NCBI GenBank assembly: GCA_036511675.1
Contig: DATCBU010000102.1
Span: 28,366-92,365, forward strand
DNA: 64,000 bases
Source: Chersky-840 sp036511675
Lineage (GTDB): Bacteria; Actinomycetota; Acidimicrobiia; Acidimicrobiales; UBA8190
Direction of reading: 5' to 3'
Position 1 is the stretch's first letter; every line of letters begins with the position of its first letter. A model generated the notes under the pieces. It saw only the letters and a program-made list of their open reading frames with translations. It did no database searches and had not been told where the DNA came from. Below are positions 8,637 to 15,758 of the stretch, piece after piece. The translations under genes and the position numbers were made by a program.

Positions 8637-9464
8637 ATGGCCGACCTGCCGTCCCGGATCGAAGAGCTGTGGTCCCGGGTGGGCGAGCTGAGCCCCGCCG
8701 ACACCGACGCCCTGGCCGTGGTGACCGAGGCCATCGACCTGCTCGACCGGGGTGAGGCCCGCGTGGCCGAGTTGGACCCGAAGACCGGTGATGTCGTCGT
8801 TCACAGTTGGCTCAAGACCGCCATCCTGCTGTTGTTCCGGTTGCGGGCCATGGAGACCGCAGAACTCGGTCCCTTCGAGTTCCACGACAAGCTCCCGCTC
8901 AAGGCCGGGTACGAGGCTGCGGGTGTCCGGGTGGTTCCCGGCGCCTCGGCGCGCTGGGGTTCGTTCCTGGACCGCGGCGTCATCTTGATGCCGAGCTACG
9001 TCAACATCGGGGCGCGCGTCGGCACCGACACCATGGTCGACACGTGGGCCACGGTGGGGTCGTGCGCCCAGATCGGAGCGCGGGTGCATCTGGCCGGTGG
9101 CGTGGGCATCGGTGGCGTGCTGGAACCGCCCAACGCCGCGCCGGTCATGGTGGGCGACGACGCCAACATCGGGAGCCGGTGCATGGTGACCCAGGGGGCG
9201 CGGGTGGGGGAAGGGGCCGTGCTGGCCGAGGGAGTGATCCTCAATCCGAGCATCCCGGTGATCGACGCCACCACGGGCGCCGAGCTCGGCCGGGGCGTGG
9301 TGCCGCCCTGGAGCGTGGCTGTGGGCGCCTCGCGCCGACGGGAGTTCCCCGGGGGCGAGTTCTTCCTGCCCTGTGTGCTCGTCATCAAGCGGCTCGAGCC
9401 CGGGGAGCGCCACGACAAGGCCCAGCTCGAGGCAGCCCTGCGCGAGCACCAGGTCGGCACCTGA
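8637..9464 (+). CDS. dapD: 2,3,4,5-tetrahydropyridine-2,6-dicarboxylate N-succinyltransferase, E. coli-like type
   Basis: Adds succinyl from succinyl-CoA to tetrahydrodipicolinate, the entry to the succinylase DAP branch. At 275 residues it matches the E. coli DapD type, including 'LMPSYVNIGA', 'GTDTMVDTWATVGSCAQIG' and 'GGVGIGGVLEP' in the left-handed beta-helix. Mycobacterium and Corynebacterium instead use a longer, divergent DapD of about 300-320 residues. The N-terminal helical domain (1-90) and the C-terminal 'VLVIKR' strand are also E. coli-like. The ATG follows a TAACCT box by 6 nt. The product feeds DapC, encoded just upstream. Confidence 0.95.
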   Translation: MADLPSRIEELWSRVGELSPADTDALAVVTEAIDLLDRGEARVAELDPKTGDVVVHSWLKTAILLLFRLRAMETAELGPFEFHDKLPLKAGYEAAGVRVVPGASARWGSFLDRGVILMPSYVNIGARVGTDTMVDTWATVGSCAQIGARVHLAGGVGIGGVLEPPNAAPVMVGDDANIGSRCMVTQGARVGEGAVLAEGVILNPSIPVIDATTGAELGRGVVPPWSVAVGASRRREFPGGEFFLPCVLVIKRLEPGERHDKAQLEAALREHQVGT

Positions 9465-9486
9465 CCCCTGGTCGGGTGCGCACGAC

Positions 9487-10554
9487 ATGACCGATCTGCT
9501 GGCGTTGACGGCCGAGCTGGTGGCCATCCCCTCGGTCAGCCATCACGAGGCCGCCGTGGCCGATCGGGTCGAAGCCGAGCTGCGCCGCGTCCGGCATCTC
9601 GACGTATTGCGCTTCGAGGACACGATCGTGGCGCGGTCCGATCTGGGCCGGGACCGGCGTGTGGTGCTGGCCGGCCACCTCGACACAGTGCCCCCGTTCG
9701 ACGACACCGGGGCGCGCCTCGACGGGGACACGGTGTGGGGGCTGGGCTCGGTGGACATGAAGGGTGGCGTGGCCGTGCTCCTCGACTTGGCCGCCACCAT
9801 CCCGGATCCGGCCGTGGATATCACGGTGGTGCTCTATGCATGTGAGGAGGTGGCGCGGCGTGACAACGCGCTGGCCCGCCTGGCCGCCACCCACCCCGCC
9901 CTCCTCCATGCCGACGCCGCCGTGTTGTGCGAGCCCACCGGTGGCGCCGTCGAGGCGGGGTGCCAGGGCACCATGCGGGCGGTGGTGTCTGTCGGGGGAC
10001 GCCGGGCCCACACCTCGCGTCCGTGGACGGGCGTCAATGCCGTGCACCGGTTGGGCCCGGTGCTCGCCACCCTGGGGCGCTACGAGCCGCGCCGGGTTGT
10101 GCTCGACGGGTGCGAGTACACCGAGCAGCTCCAGGCGGTAGGCATCGAAGGGGGCGTGGCCGGCAACGTGGTGCCCGACCGCGCCACGGTCACAATTAAT
10201 TACCGGTTCGCCCCGGACGCCGACGCCGCGGTGGCCGAGGCGACCCTGCGGCACCTGGTCGGCGGCGCGCTCGACCCCTCGGCCGGTGACGGGATGGAGG
10301 TCGTCGAGGTCGCGCCCGGGGCCCCACCGGCGCTAGGCCATCCTGCGTTGGCGTCGCTGGTGGCCGCCACGGGCGCACCGCCGCGGGCCAAGGTGGGGTG
10401 GACCGACGTCGCCACGTTCGCCGAGATCGGGGTGCCGGCTACCAACTTCGGCCCCGGCGACCCGCTCCTGGCCCACACCCCCGACGAGCACGTGTCGCGC
10501 GCTGAGCTCGACCACGCCCGCCAGGTCCTCGCCACCTTCTTGCTCTCCGACTGA
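9487..10554 (+). CDS. dapE: Succinyl-diaminopimelate desuccinylase
   Basis: A di-zinc M20-family hydrolase of 355 residues that releases succinate from N-succinyl-LL-DAP, giving the DapF substrate. The metal and catalytic signatures are visible: 'AGHLDTVPP' (His ligand and Asp), 'GLGSVDMKGG' (bridging Asp), 'YACEEV' (general-base Glu and ligand) and 'CEPT'. A lid domain near 165-280 separates the metal-binding halves. It lies 22 nt after dapD and closes the dapCDE set. Other M20 amidohydrolases share these motifs, so the exact substrate is inferred from the cluster. Confidence 0.92.
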   Translation: MTDLLALTAELVAIPSVSHHEAAVADRVEAELRRVRHLDVLRFEDTIVARSDLGRDRRVVLAGHLDTVPPFDDTGARLDGDTVWGLGSVDMKGGVAVLLDLAATIPDPAVDITVVLYACEEVARRDNALARLAATHPALLHADAAVLCEPTGGAVEAGCQGTMRAVVSVGGRRAHTSRPWTGVNAVHRLGPVLATLGRYEPRRVVLDGCEYTEQLQAVGIEGGVAGNVVPDRATVTINYRFAPDADAAVAEATLRHLVGGALDPSAGDGMEVVEVAPGAPPALGHPALASLVAATGAPPRAKVGWTDVATFAEIGVPATNFGPGDPLLAHTPDEHVSRAELDHARQVLATFLLSD

Positions 10555-10645
10555 CCCTCACCGCCCGACTCGGGCGCGGACCCGGCATCTTCCTGCTGCA
10601 AAGTGGTCAGGAGATGGCCAGTTCTCCTCCGTAGAGTGCCCCGAG

Positions 10646-10664
10646 GGTGCCGATGCTCGGCACC
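10646..10664. promoter_or_regulatory. Perfect 8-bp inverted repeat upstream of the VOC protein gene
   Basis: GGTGCCGA and TCGGCACC flank a 3-nt loop in the 138-nt gap between dapE and the next gene. There is no T-run, so it could be a factor-dependent terminator for dapE or an operator for the following gene. The sequence does not decide which. Confidence 0.4.
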
Positions 10665-10692
10665 GTGATGCCGACCGAAGGGGAGACACCTC

Positions 10693-11064
10693 GTGGACTG
10701 GAAGCTCGAGCTCGTGGCGGTGCCCGTGACCGACGTGGACCGTGCCAAATCGTTCTACACCGACAAGGTGGGATTCACCGCCGACCACGACCACCGGGTC
10801 AGCGACGACATGCGCTTCGTGCAGCTCACCCCGCCGGGCTCGGCGTGCTCGATCGCCATCGGAGAGGGGATCGTCACGTCGACACCGGGATCAGTCCAGG
10901 GCCTGCAGCTGGTGGTGCCCGACATCGCCGCCGCCCATGACGAGCTCGTCGAACGGGGTGTGGAGGTGAGCGAGGTCCAGGACTTCGCCTGGGGATCGTT
11001 CGTCTTCTTCAGTGACCCTGACGGCAACGGCTGGGCCGTGCAGCAGATCCCGGCGCGCTCGTGA
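10693..11064 (+). CDS. VOC/glyoxalase-superfamily protein
   Basis: A 123-residue vicinal-oxygen-chelate fold protein with two beta-alpha-beta-beta-beta repeats: 'AVPVTDVDRAKSFYTDKVGF' opens the first and 'LVVPDIAAAHDELVERGVEV' the second, ending in 'FSDPDGNGWAVQQ'. Family members bind a metal and act as glyoxalases, dioxygenases or antibiotic-binding proteins; the substrate here is not evident. The GTG at 10693 is preceded by GGGGAG with suitable spacing. It is convergent with lexA and appears to be a monocistronic unit, separated from dapE by a gap with an inverted repeat. Confidence 0.85.
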   Translation: MDWKLELVAVPVTDVDRAKSFYTDKVGFTADHDHRVSDDMRFVQLTPPGSACSIAIGEGIVTSTPGSVQGLQLVVPDIAAAHDELVERGVEVSEVQDFAWGSFVFFSDPDGNGWAVQQIPARS

Positions 11065-11077
11065 TCTCCGAGTCATC

Positions 11078-11707
11078 TCAGAGCTTGCGAAGGACGGTGA
11101 CGACCCGGCCGTAGATCGTCACCTCGTCGGGCGCGAACTCCATGGGCGAGAAGGCGGCGTTGGCAGGGGAGAGCACGATCTTCCCCCGGCGACGGGCGAA
11201 GGTCTTGACGGTGCCCTCGTCGCCGGGGATCCCCGCCACCACCACGTCGCCGTTGTCGGCATCGGGTTGCTGGCGCACGACGACGAAGTCGCCGTCGAAG
11301 ATGCCCGCCTCGATCATCGACTCACCGCGTACCCGCAGCATAAAGACCGATCCAGAGCCCGTGAAGTCCTCGGGGAGCGGAAGCAACTCCTCCACGTTCT
11401 CGCTGGCGAGCACTCCGGTCCCGGCCGCCACGTCCCCCAGGAGGGGCACGTGGCGGACCGGGCTGGCTGCCATGGCGGCCCGGGAAGAGGGGTCGAAGCG
11501 CACTTCCATGGCGCGGGGCTTGGAGGGGTCGCGCCGCAGGTACCCCTCGCGCTGGAGCACGGCCAGATGGGCGTGGACGGTCGACGACGAGGTCAGCCCG
11601 ACGGCCTCGCCGATCTCGCGCACCGACGGCGGATAGCCCTGCTCTCGCAGGCTGTCGCCGATGAATTCGAGGATCTCGAGTCGTTTTCCGGTGAGTGCCT
11701 CGGCCAT
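11078..11707 (-). CDS. lexA: SOS repressor LexA
   Basis: A 209-residue repressor that self-cleaves when RecA is activated by DNA damage. The N-terminal winged helix reads 'GYPPSVREIGEAVGLTSSST' (about 24-43). The C-terminal latent protease has the cleavage bond Ala95-Gly96 ('DVAAGTG'), catalytic Ser130 ('RGESM') and Lys168 ('EGTVKTF'). The ATG at 11707 has GAGGAG upstream on the minus strand and removes a non-conserved N-terminal extension. Two LexA boxes lie in its own promoter, one just past the -10 and an imperfect one over the -35, indicating autoregulation. It is divergent from a LysM protein gene, as in Mycobacterium. Confidence 0.97.
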   Translation of the reverse strand: MAEALTGKRLEILEFIGDSLREQGYPPSVREIGEAVGLTSSSTVHAHLAVLQREGYLRRDPSKPRAMEVRFDPSSRAAMAASPVRHVPLLGDVAAGTGVLASENVEELLPLPEDFTGSGSVFMLRVRGESMIEAGIFDGDFVVVRQQPDADNGDVVVAGIPGDEGTVKTFARRRGKIVLSPANAAFSPMEFAPDEVTIYGRVVTVLRKL

Positions 11708-11771
11708 GTCGCTCTCCTCGTCCCGATCCGCCGTCGGTGGGGTGATGGTGTCCCCGGATGTACCCGGAGGG

Positions 11772-11785
11772 CGAACACCAGTTCG
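11772..11785. promoter_or_regulatory. LexA (SOS) box 1, perfect core
   Basis: CGAACACCAGTTCG fits the Gram-positive SOS consensus GAAC-N4-GTTC. It lies 5 nt downstream of the predicted lexA -10, over the expected transcription start. Confidence 0.85.
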
Positions 11786-11789
11786 TGAC

Positions 11790-11819
11790 ACCGTACCCCC
11801 CGAGGGCCCCCCGGATCAA
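11790..11819 (-). promoter_or_regulatory. Predicted lexA promoter
   Basis: On the minus strand TTGATC (11814-11819) and TACGGT (11790-11795) are separated by 18 bp. SOS boxes overlap the -35 and the transcription start region. Confidence 0.55.
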
Positions 11820-11830
11820 ACACCTGTTCG
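11817..11830. promoter_or_regulatory. LexA (SOS) box 2, imperfect
   Basis: CAAACACCTGTTCG differs from the consensus by one base in the left half (AAAC for GAAC). It overlaps the -35 of the predicted lexA promoter. Confidence 0.6.
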
Positions 11831-11928
11831 TGAAGGGGCCTCCACGCTGGGCCGGAGCGGTGTCACACCCCCGTGCGATGGTGTGGCCATGGCCGTCGAC
11901 GCACATCGCCGGAGGGATCCGCGTCCCC

Positions 11929-11957
11929 TTGACACGAACACCTGTTCGTGGTGTGAT
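11929..11957 (+). promoter_or_regulatory. Predicted SOS-controlled promoter of the LysM protein gene
   Basis: TTGACA (11929-11934) and TGTGAT (11952-11957) are 17 bp apart. A perfect LexA box fills most of the spacer, so bound LexA would block RNA polymerase. Confidence 0.6.
11935..11948. promoter_or_regulatory. LexA (SOS) box 3, perfect core
   Basis: CGAACACCTGTTCG lies between the -35 and -10 of the promoter facing the LysM gene. Confidence 0.88.
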
Positions 11958-11967
11958 GAGGGCGTGA

Positions 11968-11981
11968 CGAACACCTGTTCG
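11968..11981. promoter_or_regulatory. LexA (SOS) box 4, perfect core
   Basis: A second CGAACACCTGTTCG, 33 bp downstream of box 3 (about three helical turns), within the predicted early transcribed region of the LysM gene. Confidence 0.88.
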
Positions 11982-12007
11982 ACTCGATCGACGCCGGGGA
12001 CTGTCTG

Positions 12008-12517
12008 ATGGCTGTCGCCCTGTCCCCGATCCCCTCCGGCCGTCGGAGCCCTCGGGCGTCTCTGCGTGTGGTCGCCCCGGGCACCCCGGTGGCCCCGGCC
12101 CGCCCGGCCCGGCGCAGCGTCACCGCCAACCGGCCTCTGTTCCAGTCCGAGCCCGACCTTCGTCGCCACCTGGTGCGTCCCACGCGCGCCGGGTGCATCG
12201 AAGATGGTCGGACGACCCGGCCGAGCGCCGCGGTGCGGCGCCGACGGGTCGCGCTCGGAACGGTGGCGGCGGGCTTGCTCGTCGCCCTCGCCCTGCCGTG
12301 GAGCGGTACCGGGGGTTCCCTCGCCACCCCCGGTACCGCTCTGGCGGGGGAGCGGGTCATCGCCCACCAGCCGTACGTGGTCCAGCGGGGCGACACCCTG
12401 TGGTCCATCGCCGTCCGACTCGACCCGACGGGAGATCCGCGGCCAGTGGTGGCGAAGCTCGAGGCCGAGACGGGGGGCCCCGACGTCGTCCCCGGGGAGC
12501 AGCTCACCCTTCCCTGA
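12008..12517 (+). CDS. LysM-domain membrane protein, probable SOS-induced division regulator
   Basis: A 169-residue single-pass protein: a basic, poorly conserved N-terminal region (1-77), one membrane helix near 80-97, and an extracytoplasmic LysM domain near 122-168 ('YVVQRGDTLWSIAVRLDP' to the C terminus). LysM binds peptidoglycan glycan. The arrangement lexA(-)/LysM gene(+)/nrdR(+) matches Mycobacterium tuberculosis Rv2720-Rv2719c(ChiZ)-Rv2718c, and parallels divergent lexA-yneA in Bacillus and divS in Corynebacterium, whose products delay division during the SOS response. That function is inferred from position, topology and two LexA boxes in its promoter. A perfect 14-bp hairpin lies inside the coding region just after the membrane segment. 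Confidence 0.85.
   Translation: MAVALSPIPSGRRSPRASLRVVAPGTPVAPARPARRSVTANRPLFQSEPDLRRHLVRPTRAGCIEDGRTTRPSAAVRRRRVALGTVAAGLLVALALPWSGTGGSLATPGTALAGERVIAHQPYVVQRGDTLWSIAVRLDPTGDPRPVVAKLEAETGGPDVVPGEQLTLP
12302..12340 (+). repeat. Perfect 14-bp inverted repeat inside the LysM gene
   Basis: Arms 12302-12315 (AGCGGTACCGGGGG) and 12327-12340 are exact reverse complements around an 11-nt loop. It codes for the linker between the membrane helix and the LysM domain. Such a strong stem within a coding region could slow translation or affect mRNA stability. Confidence 0.85.
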
Positions 12518-12535
12518 CGGCTCGAAGAGTGGCAC

Positions 12536-12541
12536 TACGGT
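12536..12541 (+). promoter_or_regulatory. Probable -10 element of leaderless nrdR
   Basis: TACGGT lies 7 nt before GTG 12549. This spacing supports that GTG as the nrdR start and suggests expression independent of the SOS promoter. Confidence 0.5.
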
Positions 12542-12548
12542 GGGACCG

Positions 12549-13019
12549 GTGCGGTGTCCGTGGTGCCAGAGCCTGGAGGACAAGGTCGTCGACTCGCGCC
12601 TGGCCGAGGACGGCGTCGCCATCCGCCGTCGCCGCGAGTGCCTGTCGTGTAACCGCCGCTTCACCACCTACGAGCGCCTCGAGGAGGCACCCCTGTGGGT
12701 GGTCAAGCGGGCCGGACAACGCGAGCCGTTCGACCGCGCCAAGGTCGTGTCGGGCGTGAGGGCTGCCACCAAGAACCGGCCCGTGACCGAGGAGCGACTC
12801 GAAGAGATCGCCCAGCAAGTGGAGGAGGCCTTACGGGGGGAGGGCGCCGAGGTGTCGAGCCAGCAGATCGGCGTGGCCGTGCTGGAGCGCCTGCGTGAAG
12901 TCGACGACGTCGCGTACCTTCGGTTCGCCTCGGTGTACAAGGGATTCGAGGACCTGGGTGACTTCCAGCGTGAGGTGGGACTCCTCACCAAGACGACCGA
13001 GCCCAAGCGCAGGGCCTGA
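12549..13019 (+). CDS. nrdR: Transcriptional repressor NrdR of ribonucleotide reductase genes
   Basis: A 156-residue regulator that senses ATP/dATP and binds NrdR boxes upstream of ribonucleotide reductase operons. The N-terminal zinc ribbon has 'RCPWC' and 'CLSC', and the ATP-cone domain starts at 'PLWVVKRAGQREPFDRAKV'. The signature 'VAYLRFASVYKGFEDLGDF' ends the cone. GTG 12549 is preferred because NrdR proteins normally begin at this M/V-R-C-P and because a TACGGT box lies 7 nt before it. GTG 12540, preceded by GAAGAG, is the alternative and would add three residues. lexA-LysM-nrdR synteny matches other actinobacteria. Confidence 0.95.
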   Translation: MRCPWCQSLEDKVVDSRLAEDGVAIRRRRECLSCNRRFTTYERLEEAPLWVVKRAGQREPFDRAKVVSGVRAATKNRPVTEERLEEIAQQVEEALRGEGAEVSSQQIGVAVLERLREVDDVAYLRFASVYKGFEDLGDFQREVGLLTKTTEPKRRA

Positions 13020-13025
13020 CCTCGG

Positions 13026-13736
13026 GTGGCCGAGCTTCTCGAAGGGGTTCCCGACAGGGTCCTCGCCGTGTATGCCCATCCCGACGATCCCGATGTCTCG
13101 TGCGGGGGGACCCTGGCACGGTGGGCCGGTGCCGGTGCGGAGGTCCACGTGCTCATTTGCACCAACGGCGACAAGGGGACCATGGATCGCGACGTGGACC
13201 CCGACGTCCTGGCCCGGCGCCGGGCCGGGGAGGCGGCCGAGGCGGCGAAGCTCCTCGGGATCGCGGGACAACACTTCCTCGGATTCCCCGACGGCGAGCT
13301 CGTCGACGACGCAGCCCTGAGGGCCACGCTCGTGGGTTGGGTTCGCAAGCTCCGTCCCCTCACGGTCCTGGGCCCCGACCCCACGGCGGTGTTCTTCGGG
13401 GAGGACTACTTCAACCACCGGGACCACCGGACGACGGGATTCTCGCTGCTCGACGCGCTGTCTCCCGCCGCCGCGCTGCCGCACTACTTCCCCGAGGCGG
13501 GCGCCGCGTACCAGGTACAGACGGCATTGCTGTCGGGCACCCTCGAGCCCACGGTGTGGGTGGACGTCACGACCACGATCGAGGACAAGGTAGCGGCGGT
13601 GTCATGCCACCGCAGCCAGTTCGCCGACGGGGGCGATTGGGCGCGCCGGGCAGTCCGGGAACGCTCCCGAGAAGACGGGCGCCGTGCCGGGGTGGGCTAC
13701 GCCGAGGGCTTCCGTCGGCTGCGGCTCAGTGGTTGA
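13026..13736 (+). CDS. PIG-L/LmbE-family zinc deacetylase
   Basis: A 236-residue N-acetylglucosaminyl-type deacetylase. The zinc motif 'AHPDDPDVSCGG' (His, Asp, Asp) lies near residue 17, and the third ligand is in 'FNHRDHR' near residue 124. Actinobacterial relatives include MshB and Mca of mycothiol metabolism, and mycothiol-related substrates are plausible but not proven. GTG at 13026 is 6 nt after nrdR. Its stop overlaps the dinB start, so the two are probably co-translated, which is a curious pairing with DNA repair. Confidence 0.85.
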   Translation: MAELLEGVPDRVLAVYAHPDDPDVSCGGTLARWAGAGAEVHVLICTNGDKGTMDRDVDPDVLARRRAGEAAEAAKLLGIAGQHFLGFPDGELVDDAALRATLVGWVRKLRPLTVLGPDPTAVFFGEDYFNHRDHRTTGFSLLDALSPAAALPHYFPEAGAAYQVQTALLSGTLEPTVWVDVTTTIEDKVAAVSCHRSQFADGGDWARRAVRERSREDGRRAGVGYAEGFRRLRLSG

Positions 13737-15195
13737 CCTCGGCGCCACCCGGCGCGGCGTTGTCCCGGGGCCGGACGCCGTCGACGTGCTGGGGTCGAGC
13801 GACACGGTTCCCCCCGACGACGATGTCGACGCCTGCACGGTGTTGCACGTCGACATGGACTCGTTCTTCGCCTCGGTCGAGGTCCTCGACGACCCGTCGC
13901 TGATCGGGCGTCCGGTGATCGTGGGCGGGGCGGGCGCCCGGGGTGTCGTGGCGTCGTGCACCTACGAGGCGCGCGCCTTCGGCATCCATTCCGCCATGCC
14001 GTCGGTGGAGGCCAGACGCCGGTGCCCGCATGCGGTGTTCCTCTCTGGCCGCTTCGCGAGGTATGTGGAGATGAGCGAGCGGCTCCACGCCGTGCTGCAG
14101 CGGTTCTCGCCCGTGGTGGAGGGCATCGCCCTCGACGAGGCCTTCGTCGACGTGGCCGGGGTGCGCCGTCTCCTCGGGTCACCTCCGGCGGTGGCGGGCG
14201 AGATCCGTGAGGCCGTGCGCCAGGACCTCCAGATGGAATGCGGCGTGGGTGTGGCCCGGACCAAGCTCATGGCCAAGTTGGCGTCGCGGGCCGCCAAACC
14301 GGTGCTCACCCCCGAGGGCCCCCGTCCGGGCGCGGGGGTCGTGGTGGTGCTGCCCACGCAGGAGCTGGCTTTCTTGCACCCCTTGCCGGTGCGGGCCCTG
14401 TGGGGAGTGGGACCGGCCACGGCGCGCCGACTCGACGCCTTGGGGGTCACGACCATCGGGGAGCTGGCCCGCATCCCCGAGGACACGTTGTGCCGATCGG
14501 TCGGTGTCGCCAACGGGCACCAGCTCGCCCAGCTGGCCCGGGGCGACGACCCCCGACCGGTGGAGGCCACCCGGGGGGTGAAGTCGGTGGGTCACGAGGA
14601 GACCTTCGCGCTCGACATCGACACGCACCCCGGCCTCCATCGCCACGTCGTGCGCATGGCCGACGCCGTGGGGACACGCTTGCGCGAGGCGCGGTTGGCG
14701 GGCCGCACGGTCACGGTCAAGGTCCGGTACGGAGACCGCGTCACCATCACGCGGTCGCACACCGTAGCGGCGCCCATCGACTCGCCCCGGGCCCTGGGTG
14801 CGGTGGCGGGGGCATTGCTCGATGCCGTGGACGTGTCGCCCGGCGTCCGCCTGCTCGGTGTGTCGGTCTCGGGGCTTGCCGACACCGACGCCACCGCCCG
14901 TCAGCTCTCCTTCGACGACGACGAGCTGACCCCGACGGGGCCGGACGCCTCGCAGGGGCCGGGACCGCGGGGGAGCGGGGACCTCCCAGGAGGGGGGACC
15001 GGGGCACGCCAGCTGGCCTGGCACGAGGTGGAGGCGGCGGTCACGGCCATCCGGGCCCGGTACGGCAACGCGTCGGTGGGCCCCGCCGCCCTGGTAGGAC
15101 GAGAGGGACTGACGGTGAAGGAACGGGGAGACACCCAATGGGGGCCGAGCGCCTCCCCGATTTCGGGCTCGGACCAGGGTGGAGATGCTCGATGA
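13729..15195 (+). CDS. dinB: DNA polymerase IV (Y-family, DinB)
   Basis: A 488-residue error-prone translesion polymerase. The palm motif 'HVDMDSFFASVE' supplies Asp42, and 'ALDEAFVDV' supplies Asp136/Glu137. The thumb with helix-hairpin-helix ('LWGVGPATARRLDALGVTTIGEL') and the little-finger domain follow. A C-terminal region ends with 'QLSFDDDE', a plausible sliding-clamp contact, then a tail including 'RYGNASVGPAALVG' seen in actinobacterial DinB proteins. GTG at 13729 overlaps the upstream deacetylase and leaves a 40-residue N-terminal lead before the palm. No LexA box was seen immediately upstream, so SOS control is not shown by sequence. Confidence 0.93.
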   Translation: MVDLGATRRGVVPGPDAVDVLGSSDTVPPDDDVDACTVLHVDMDSFFASVEVLDDPSLIGRPVIVGGAGARGVVASCTYEARAFGIHSAMPSVEARRRCPHAVFLSGRFARYVEMSERLHAVLQRFSPVVEGIALDEAFVDVAGVRRLLGSPPAVAGEIREAVRQDLQMECGVGVARTKLMAKLASRAAKPVLTPEGPRPGAGVVVVLPTQELAFLHPLPVRALWGVGPATARRLDALGVTTIGELARIPEDTLCRSVGVANGHQLAQLARGDDPRPVEATRGVKSVGHEETFALDIDTHPGLHRHVVRMADAVGTRLREARLAGRTVTVKVRYGDRVTITRSHTVAAPIDSPRALGAVAGALLDAVDVSPGVRLLGVSVSGLADTDATARQLSFDDDELTPTGPDASQGPGPRGSGDLPGGGTGARQLAWHEVEAAVTAIRARYGNASVGPAALVGREGLTVKERGDTQWGPSASPISGSDQGGDAR

Positions 15196-15232
15196 GCGCG
15201 AGAATAGAGGTGACGGGGAATGGCGGGCGCCG

Positions 15233-15261
15233 TTGTCTTGCCCTTCGTCCGTGCCTAAGAT
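15233..15261 (+). promoter_or_regulatory. Predicted sigma-A type promoter for the DUF3040 gene
   Basis: TTGTCT (15233-15238) and TAAGAT (15256-15261) are separated by 17 bp, giving a 5' UTR of about 40 nt before the DUF3040 start. Confidence 0.6.
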
Positions 15262-15307
15262 TGATTGACGCGCGCCACGTCGCGACGGGGTCTGGAAGGG
15301 GGTGAGC

Positions 15308-15682
15308 GTGCCGCTCTCCGAGCATGAGCAGCGTGTGCTGCACGAACTAGAGCAAGCGCTGTACCAGCAGGACCCGGCCTTCGCCGATCGGGTCCGATCC
15401 GAGAGCGTCTACCGGTTCGCGGGCCGGTATCTGAAGTGGTCGATCGCTGGCTTCGTGGCGGGACTGGCGGTCATGCTCTTCTTCTTCACCACCAATGTGT
15501 TCCTCGGTTTCCTCGGCGTGCTCATCATGTTCGCCTCCCTCGTCACCTTCTGGACCAACGTGCGCCGGATGGGCAAGGCCGGGTGGGAAGAGATCGGTCA
15601 TTCGCTGCGGACCGACGGAATCGGCAATGCCCTCCACGACACACGCGGGTGGTTGCGCGACCGCTTTCGTCGCAACCGCTGA
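15308..15682 (+). CDS. DUF3040-family small membrane protein
   Basis: A 124-residue protein of the actinobacterial DUF3040 family, opening with the family signature 'PLSEHEQRVLHELEQAL'. Two adjacent hydrophobic helices span about 45-63 and 66-82. Function is unknown. GTG 15308 is chosen over GTG 15302 because GGAAGGGGG lies 7 nt before it and because family members begin at M-P-L-S-E-H-E. DUF3040 genes often sit near the mra/dcw cluster in actinobacteria, here about 3.3 kb upstream of mraZ. Confidence 0.88.
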   Translation: MPLSEHEQRVLHELEQALYQQDPAFADRVRSESVYRFAGRYLKWSIAGFVAGLAVMLFFFTTNVFLGFLGVLIMFASLVTFWTNVRRMGKAGWEEIGHSLRTDGIGNALHDTRGWLRDRFRRNR

Positions 15683-15758
15683 CGCCCTCCGCGCTCCGAC
15701 TCGGTGACCGTCGGGCGCCCGTGCATCAGGCGCGGCCTCCGATGACGTGGGAGTAACG

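Noticed and set aside
10646..10664. Intrinsic terminator after dapE
   Set aside because: The stem is only 8 bp with no T-run and sits about 90 nt after the stop, so it is recorded as an undetermined inverted repeat.
12540..12548. GTG 12540 as the nrdR start, supported by GAAGAG 10 nt upstream
   Set aside because: NrdR proteins normally begin directly at R-C-P-x-C, and a TACGGT box lies 7 nt before GTG 12549. The earlier GTG overlaps that box. It remains possible.
15308..15682. DUF3040 protein as an FtsB or FtsL candidate
   Set aside because: It has two membrane segments and the DUF3040 signature, whereas FtsL/FtsB are single-pass with a coiled coil.
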